A stretch of 64,000 nucleotides of DNA from an uncultured Atopobiaceae bacterium. GTDB lineage: Bacteria; Actinomycetota; Coriobacteriia; Coriobacteriales; Atopobiaceae. Below, one piece after another: positions 60,061 to 64,000 of this stretch. Every line of letters starts with the position of its first letter. The first letter of the stretch is position 1. Position numbers and translations under genes: made by a program. The DNA is taken from assembly GCA_944322145.1 (NCBI GenBank), contig CALUNW010000004.1, positions 177,807-241,806 of the forward strand, in the 5' to 3' direction. Under the pieces are notes generated by a model. The model was not told the DNA's origin. It saw only the letters and a list, made by a program, of their open reading frames with translations, and did no database searches.

Positions 60061-60783
60061 CTAGACGGGCAGCGAGTCCGCGTCCACGGTCTGGTACTCG
60101 GCGAGGTCCCCGGGGAAGCGCGAGACCAGGTACTCGAAGGGCCTGCCGTCATCGAGGTAGCCCACCTGCTCGATCTCAAGCAGGGGGCTGCCGGCGGCAA
60201 CGCCCAGGATCTGGCACTCCCTCTCGGTGGCGGTCACGGCGCGCAGCGTCTTGTGGTAGCTGTCCGGGGTGACCTCGTAGTTCTCGGCGATCCAGGGGCG
60301 CACGCTCTTCTCGGCCGCGGAGAGGCGGATGTCGCGGAAGATCTCCACGGGATAGTAGAGGTACTGCATGTCGAGCGGGGACCCCTGGTGCAGGTGGGAG
60401 CGCTCGATGTAGAAGGTGAAGCTGAACTCGTGCAGGCCGAGCTCGTGCCGGATGTGCTCGTCGGGCTTGAGGACGGTGAACTCGTGCACCGTGCACTCGG
60501 GGTTCTCGGCGAGGTCGCGGTCGATGTCGTCGGTGAGGGAGACGGTGTTGAGCGGCTTGGCAAAGGTGGGCGTGGCGACCTTCTTGACGTAGACGCCCGA
60601 GCCCCGCTTGCGCGAAACCAGGCCGCGCTTCTCGAGCTCGTCCATCGCCTGCTCGATGGTCGTGCGGCTCACGTGGTACTTCTTGGTGAGCTCAACGACC
60701 GTGGGGAGCTGGTCATAGGGCCTGAGCTCCCCGCGCTTGATCGCCTCTTCGATCTCCTTGACGATGGCCTTGTACTTTGGCAC
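60061..60783 (-). CDS. GntR-family regulator with UTRA domain
   Basis: A 240-residue regulator. The N-terminal winged helix (KAIVKEIEEAIKRGELRPYDQLPTV, then SRTTIEQAMDELEKRGLVSRKRGSGVYV) is of GntR/HutC type. Residues about 95-240 form the UTRA ligand domain. The ligand is expected to be a phosphorylated sugar or sugar acid. The start is GTG at 60783 with AAGGA nine bases upstream. It lies just downstream of the PTS/aldolase operon and probably controls it. Confidence 0.92.
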   Translation of the reverse strand: MPKYKAIVKEIEEAIKRGELRPYDQLPTVVELTKKYHVSRTTIEQAMDELEKRGLVSRKRGSGVYVKKVATPTFAKPLNTVSLTDDIDRDLAENPECTVHEFTVLKPDEHIRHELGLHEFSFTFYIERSHLHQGSPLDMQYLYYPVEIFRDIRLSAAEKSVRPWIAENYEVTPDSYHKTLRAVTATERECQILGVAAGSPLLEIEQVGYLDDGRPFEYLVSRFPGDLAEYQTVDADSLPV

Positions 60784-60839
60784 GTGTTCTTCCTTGCACC
60801 CGACGCCGCGCACGGCGTCATTCCCCCGGTCGTCCTCTT

Positions 60840-60888
60840 GTGGGCCCCGAGCTACCGGGGCCCACATTTCAGACGAAGTATAAGTATA
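60840..60888 (-). promoter_or_regulatory. Promoter and leader hairpin of the gntR gene
   Basis: Two adjoining TATACT boxes on the minus strand (60877-60882 and 60883-60888) are candidate -10 elements. Just downstream a perfect 10-pair hairpin, GTGGGCCCCG (60840-60849) with its complement (60856-60865), would sit near the 5' end of the mRNA. No T-run follows, so it is not a simple terminator. Confidence 0.55.
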
Positions 60889-60938
60889 TCGCTGAGAGCT
60901 GTATTGTAACCAGTGGTGCGGAATAACTAGACAACTGT

Positions 60939-61673
60939 TTAGACGAGCGCCTTGACCTTGTCCATGAGGGCGACGACGTCCTCGGGGCGGGTGTTGCCCG
61001 TGGCCTTGTCGATGATGGAGCTGTAGACGTGCGGGATGACCTTGGGGACGCCGGCGTCGAGGATGATCTTCATGATCTGGTCGAAGTTGTCCAGGTCGAT
61101 GCCGCCCGTGGGCTCGAGGATGAAGTCGTGGCGCGCGCAGGCCTCGGCGACGGCCTTGAGCTCGTCGGCGACCTTGAGGCCTCCCATCGGGAAGAACTTG
61201 AGCGAGTCGGCGCCCATCTCCTTGGCCATGGCCACGACCGTGTCCGCGTCGACGAGCGCGGGCTTCTCGCAGTCCTTGGACAGCGGGCCCGTGGAGACCT
61301 TGACCAGGCCCGGGGTGCCCGAGGGCGCCACCATGGCGTTGACGTGGCAGGGAGCCCCGTCGAGGTTGGCGCGGGTCCAGCCCACGGCGCAGAAGGCCTG
61401 GTTGAAGTGGTTGGCGTGGACGTGCTTGGCCACCTCGGCCACCGCGCGCCACTGGTTGGGGTTGCCGCCGCCCAGGCCGACGGAGAGGTTGCCCTCGAGG
61501 ACCTCCATGTAGCGGTTGGCGTCCTCGACGTAGGCCTCGACCGTGGGGTAGTCCGCCGTGAGGACGCCCACGGCGACGTGGCCCTCGGCGACCTGGTAGA
61601 TCTCGCGCGCGTTGTCGAGGGAGCCGCCCAGCACGTTGAGGACGACGCGGTCGTTGTAGTAGTTCATGCCCAT
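60939..61673 (-). CDS. dgaF: 2-dehydro-3-deoxy-6-phosphogluconate aldolase, DgaF family
   Basis: A 244-residue protein that matches the DgaF/DagF type of KDPG aldolase along its length: NYYNDRVVLNVLGGSLDNAREIY, GHVAVGVL, SVGLGGGNPNQW, PSGTPGLVKVSTGPLS, LKFFPMGGLK with the Schiff-base Lys region, LEPTGGIDLDN and IPHVYSSIIDKATGNTRPEDV. It splits KDPG into pyruvate and glyceraldehyde 3-phosphate, the last step of D-glucosaminate breakdown. The ATG at 61673 begins three bases after the EIICD stop and has GGAGGG upstream. Confidence 0.93.
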   Translation of the reverse strand: MGMNYYNDRVVLNVLGGSLDNAREIYQVAEGHVAVGVLTADYPTVEAYVEDANRYMEVLEGNLSVGLGGGNPNQWRAVAEVAKHVHANHFNQAFCAVGWTRANLDGAPCHVNAMVAPSGTPGLVKVSTGPLSKDCEKPALVDADTVVAMAKEMGADSLKFFPMGGLKVADELKAVAEACARHDFILEPTGGIDLDNFDQIMKIILDAGVPKVIPHVYSSIIDKATGNTRPEDVVALMDKVKALV

Positions 61674-61676
61674 TGC

Positions 61677-63347
61677 CTATCCCTCCATAATCTCCCGCAG
61701 CCGCTTGACGATGAGCTCCTTGTCGCCCTCGTTCAGCGGACGCGGGTCGAAGTCGATCTTCCCGAGATTGAGAAACTCCGTGCGTGCCCAGACGACGGGG
61801 TCGCCGGAGCGAAGCTGCCCGTTGACGTCCTCCATCGAGAGCCCGGCGGGCTGGGAGCCGTCAAAGGTGACGCGGCAGCGGTAGATGGCGCGGCCGGCCT
61901 CGTCCTGGATCTTCTCGGCGGCGAGGCTCGTGATCTCGAGCGGGCTGGAGATCGTGATGTAGGAGCTGGACAGCGCGCCCATCATGATGAGGCCGAGGAC
62001 GTTGGCCGCGAAGATGATGGACTGCATCACGCCGGACTGCAGCAGGCCGGTGATGGACTCACGGCCGAGCTTGTAGCCGCGCTGCGTCATGAAGTACTGG
62101 ATGACGATGGAGACGCCGGGCCACAGGATCAGCGGGGCGATGCCGCCGAGGGCGTTGCCCTGCTCGGCGAAGGGGATGAACATGCCGTAGATGATCGGCA
62201 TGACCACGGCCCACACGATGGCGTCGCCCATGCCGGCGATCGGGCCCATGAGGCCGGTCTTGATGGAGGTGATGGCGGAGCCGGGCAGGTTCTTCTCGGT
62301 TGCCTTCTCCTCCTCCATGGCGATGGAGATGCCCTGGATGATGCCGCCGAGCGAGCCCTCGGTGTTGAAGAAGGCGAGGTGGCGCTTGAGGGCGTCGGCC
62401 AGGTCCTCCTTGGCCGGGTAGAGCTTCTTGAGGGTCGGGATCATCGAGGCGCAGAAGACCAGGCTCTGGAGACGCTCGTAGGAGTTGGAGAGCTCGCAGC
62501 CGAAGTAGCAGATCCAGAAGGACTTGGTGACGTCCTTCTTGGTGATGATGCCGGCCTTCGCGGTCTCCGCGGTCTTGGCGCTGGCCGAGGAGATCTGCGC
62601 GTTGACGGTGTCGGGGTAGAGGATCATGCGCAGGACGAGCGCGATGATCAGGCCGAAGATGGCCATGCCCATGACGGGGATCTGGAGATAGGCGACGGCG
62701 AAGTAGCCGAGGAAGAAGAACGGGATGAGCTCCTTCTTGCCGATGACCATGATCGTGAGGGCAAAGCCGAGGGCCGGCAGGATGCCGCCCATGACCTCGA
62801 ACGAGTGGATGAGGACGTCGGGCAGTGCGGCGATGAGGGCGTTTGCCCACTCGGCGCCGAACAGGTCGATGACGAAGACGAACGGGAAGCGGATCAGGAA
62901 GCCCATCAGCGCCGGGAACACGAAGGCGCAGCGCATGATGCCCGCGGTGTTGGCGTCCTCGGCGTACTTGTCGGCCATGTGGACCCAGATGGCGTTGGTG
63001 GTGCGGCGCAGCTGGTCGACGAAGACGCCGATGACGCCAAACGGGACAGCCAGGGCCACGGCGAGCTCGGGGCTCATGTTGGACATGACGCCGAGCGGGA
63101 TGGCGATGACGCCGGCCAGGCACGGGTCGTTGGGGACGTTGCCGCCGGGCGTCGAGGTGACGCCGAGGTAGACGAGCTGAAGGGCAGCACCGATCTGCAT
63201 CGAGAGCACCATCTCGCCGGTGAGCAGGCCGACGAACACGCCGATCGTGGCCGGCTGGAGAAGGGCGCTCGAGAGGGTGTAGCCAAAGCGCAGACGGGCA
63301 AACCAGTAGTAGATGCCCATCGCGATAGCGATGCCCATAGTACCCAT
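61677..63347 (-). CDS. Fused mannose-family PTS EIIC-EIID permease
   Basis: A 556-residue membrane protein joining two normally separate subunits. Residues 1-250 are EIIC (about eight helices, with LSMQIGAALQLVYLGVTSTPGGNVP). After a short Ala/Lys linker, residues about 269-556 are EIID (SFWICYFGCELSNSYERLQSLVFCASMIP, then the FFNTEGSLGGIIQGISIAMEEE region and GPIAGMGDAIVWAVVMP). It transports and phosphorylates a hexose or hexosaminic acid with EIIA and EIIB. AGGAGG precedes the ATG. Next to dgaF, D-glucosaminate is the likely substrate. Confidence 0.92.
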   Translation of the reverse strand: MGTMGIAIAMGIYYWFARLRFGYTLSSALLQPATIGVFVGLLTGEMVLSMQIGAALQLVYLGVTSTPGGNVPNDPCLAGVIAIPLGVMSNMSPELAVALAVPFGVIGVFVDQLRRTTNAIWVHMADKYAEDANTAGIMRCAFVFPALMGFLIRFPFVFVIDLFGAEWANALIAALPDVLIHSFEVMGGILPALGFALTIMVIGKKELIPFFFLGYFAVAYLQIPVMGMAIFGLIIALVLRMILYPDTVNAQISSASAKTAETAKAGIITKKDVTKSFWICYFGCELSNSYERLQSLVFCASMIPTLKKLYPAKEDLADALKRHLAFFNTEGSLGGIIQGISIAMEEEKATEKNLPGSAITSIKTGLMGPIAGMGDAIVWAVVMPIIYGMFIPFAEQGNALGGIAPLILWPGVSIVIQYFMTQRGYKLGRESITGLLQSGVMQSIIFAANVLGLIMMGALSSSYITISSPLEITSLAAEKIQDEAGRAIYRCRVTFDGSQPAGLSMEDVNGQLRSGDPVVWARTEFLNLGKIDFDPRPLNEGDKELIVKRLREIMEG

Positions 63348-63425
63348 ATAGGTACCTCCTCTAGATGAAGTATTGCTTTGTGCGGGGTGAAGGCGTGCGG
63401 CCTAAGACCAGGGCCGGGGCCGGGA

Positions 63426-63917
63426 CTAGCCGCGGTACTTCCTCAGGATCGCGTCGACGTCCTGCGGCGCGTCCTCGGGAATCGTCTGGAAGACGATCTT
63501 GACGCCCGCCGCGGCGAGGTCGTCGAGGATTGCCGCGTCGGCGTCGTCCAGCGTGATGTTCTGGAAGACGACCTTGCGCTCCGGACCGCCGCCGAGGCCG
63601 CCGACCTGGACCGCATCGACCTTGACGCCCTGGTCGTAGACGTTCTTGAGGGCCTTGAGGCTCGGCAGCAGCAGGAGCACGTTGCCGGCGCCGAAGACAT
63701 CGGCGGCGTAGCTCTCGGCGGCCTGCGCCTCGGAGAGGCAGACGACCTCGACGCCCGTCGGCGCGGACATGAGGTAGATGCTCCTCATGAACTCGTCGGC
63801 GGCGAGCTCGTCGCTCACGACCACGATCTTGTTGGCCTGGACCTGGTTGACCCACTTGGTCATGACCTGTCCGTGAATGAGACGAGAGTCAACGCGCGTC
63901 AGAACAATGTTTCCCAT
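63426..63917 (-). CDS. Mannose-family PTS EIIB subunit
   Basis: A 163-residue cytoplasmic phosphocarrier. The N-terminal VLTRVDSRLIHGQVMTKW holds the phosphorylated His15. The rest follows the EIIB-man fold (KIVVVSDELAADEF, then VGGLGG). It passes phosphate from EIIA to the sugar bound by the EIICD protein 78 bases downstream. The matching EIIA, and a DgaE-type ammonia-lyase, are not in the window and may lie to the right. GGAGGAGG precedes the ATG. Confidence 0.94.
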   Translation of the reverse strand: MGNIVLTRVDSRLIHGQVMTKWVNQVQANKIVVVSDELAADEFMRSIYLMSAPTGVEVVCLSEAQAAESYAADVFGAGNVLLLLPSLKALKNVYDQGVKVDAVQVGGLGGGPERKVVFQNITLDDADAAILDDLAAAGVKIVFQTIPEDAPQDVDAILRKYRG

Positions 63918-64000
63918 CTTCTCCTCCTCCTATATTGAAGTTGCCACTTCTCGCGCAGTGGCCGCGCTTCTTTACCCGTAGACGCGAATATGGGATAAAG
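63918..64000. other. Right edge, no gene identified
   Basis: The last 83 bases carry the EIIB ribosome site and a small hairpin (CCACT...AGTGG near 63943-63960). Two minus-strand frames stay open to the edge, but they are too short to call. Confidence 0.4.

Overview
The window is about 64 kb of high-GC DNA with dense genes, strong GGAGG-type ribosome binding sites and many ATGA or TGATG gene overlaps. The gene content points to an anaerobic actinobacterium of the class Coriobacteriia, most like the Olsenella/Atopobium group. That assignment is inference: there is no rRNA, and it rests on GC, the S-layer-homology (SLH) surface proteins, the PPi-type phosphofructokinase, the AmmeMemoRadiSam genes and the mannose-family PTS.

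1-25 kb is mostly housekeeping. It holds a truncated membrane protein, a CPBP protease, an ABC exporter pair, a lactate/malate dehydrogenase, an ArsR-DUF2087 regulator with a small partner, ettA, a CBS-containing family II pyrophosphatase, a yfbR-like nucleotidase and a TrmB-like methyltransferase. It continues with a Pro-Glu-rich DUF3825-like protein, icd, a YdcF-like protein, a fused Memo-AMMECR1 protein with its radical SAM partner, a PurF-like protein without its catalytic cysteine, eno, a phosphofructokinase with PPi-type residues, a thioesterase, a pentapeptide-repeat protein and an ArsC/Spx protein. Three large palindromes with a GGGGACAGG-type core sit between genes here.

25-34 kb is an accessory stretch. 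It has a Sau3AI-like restriction-modification pair, a RelB/YafQ module whose toxin is frameshifted, a HAD hydrolase, a Phd/ParE module, a Ser/Thr kinase with an HTH protein and a lipoprotein, and an orphan JetD-like (Wadjet) protein.

34-59 kb is a surface-protein locus. After a subtilase with SLH repeats come four large SLH proteins, here called A (+), B (-), C (+) and D (-). A resembles D and B resembles C, and the A-B intergenic DNA is an inverted copy of the C-D intergenic DNA. The locus is therefore two convergent gene pairs related by inverted duplication. All four genes begin with the same 123-bp block (RBS, start and signal peptide). Between B and C, whose 5' ends face each other, lies an 8.2-kb segment with two DUF4143 ATPases, an IS110-family DEDD recombinase, a polytopic membrane protein and an AbiEi/AbiEii pair. 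This layout resembles invertible S-layer loci such as sap of Campylobacter fetus. Copy D is frameshifted just inside the block. A glycosyltransferase and a CAP-domain SLH protein follow.

59-64 kb carries a HAD phosphatase, a GntR/UTRA regulator, and a D-glucosaminate-type operon: a KDPG aldolase (dgaF-like), a fused PTS EIIC-EIID and EIIB. The operon probably continues beyond the right edge.
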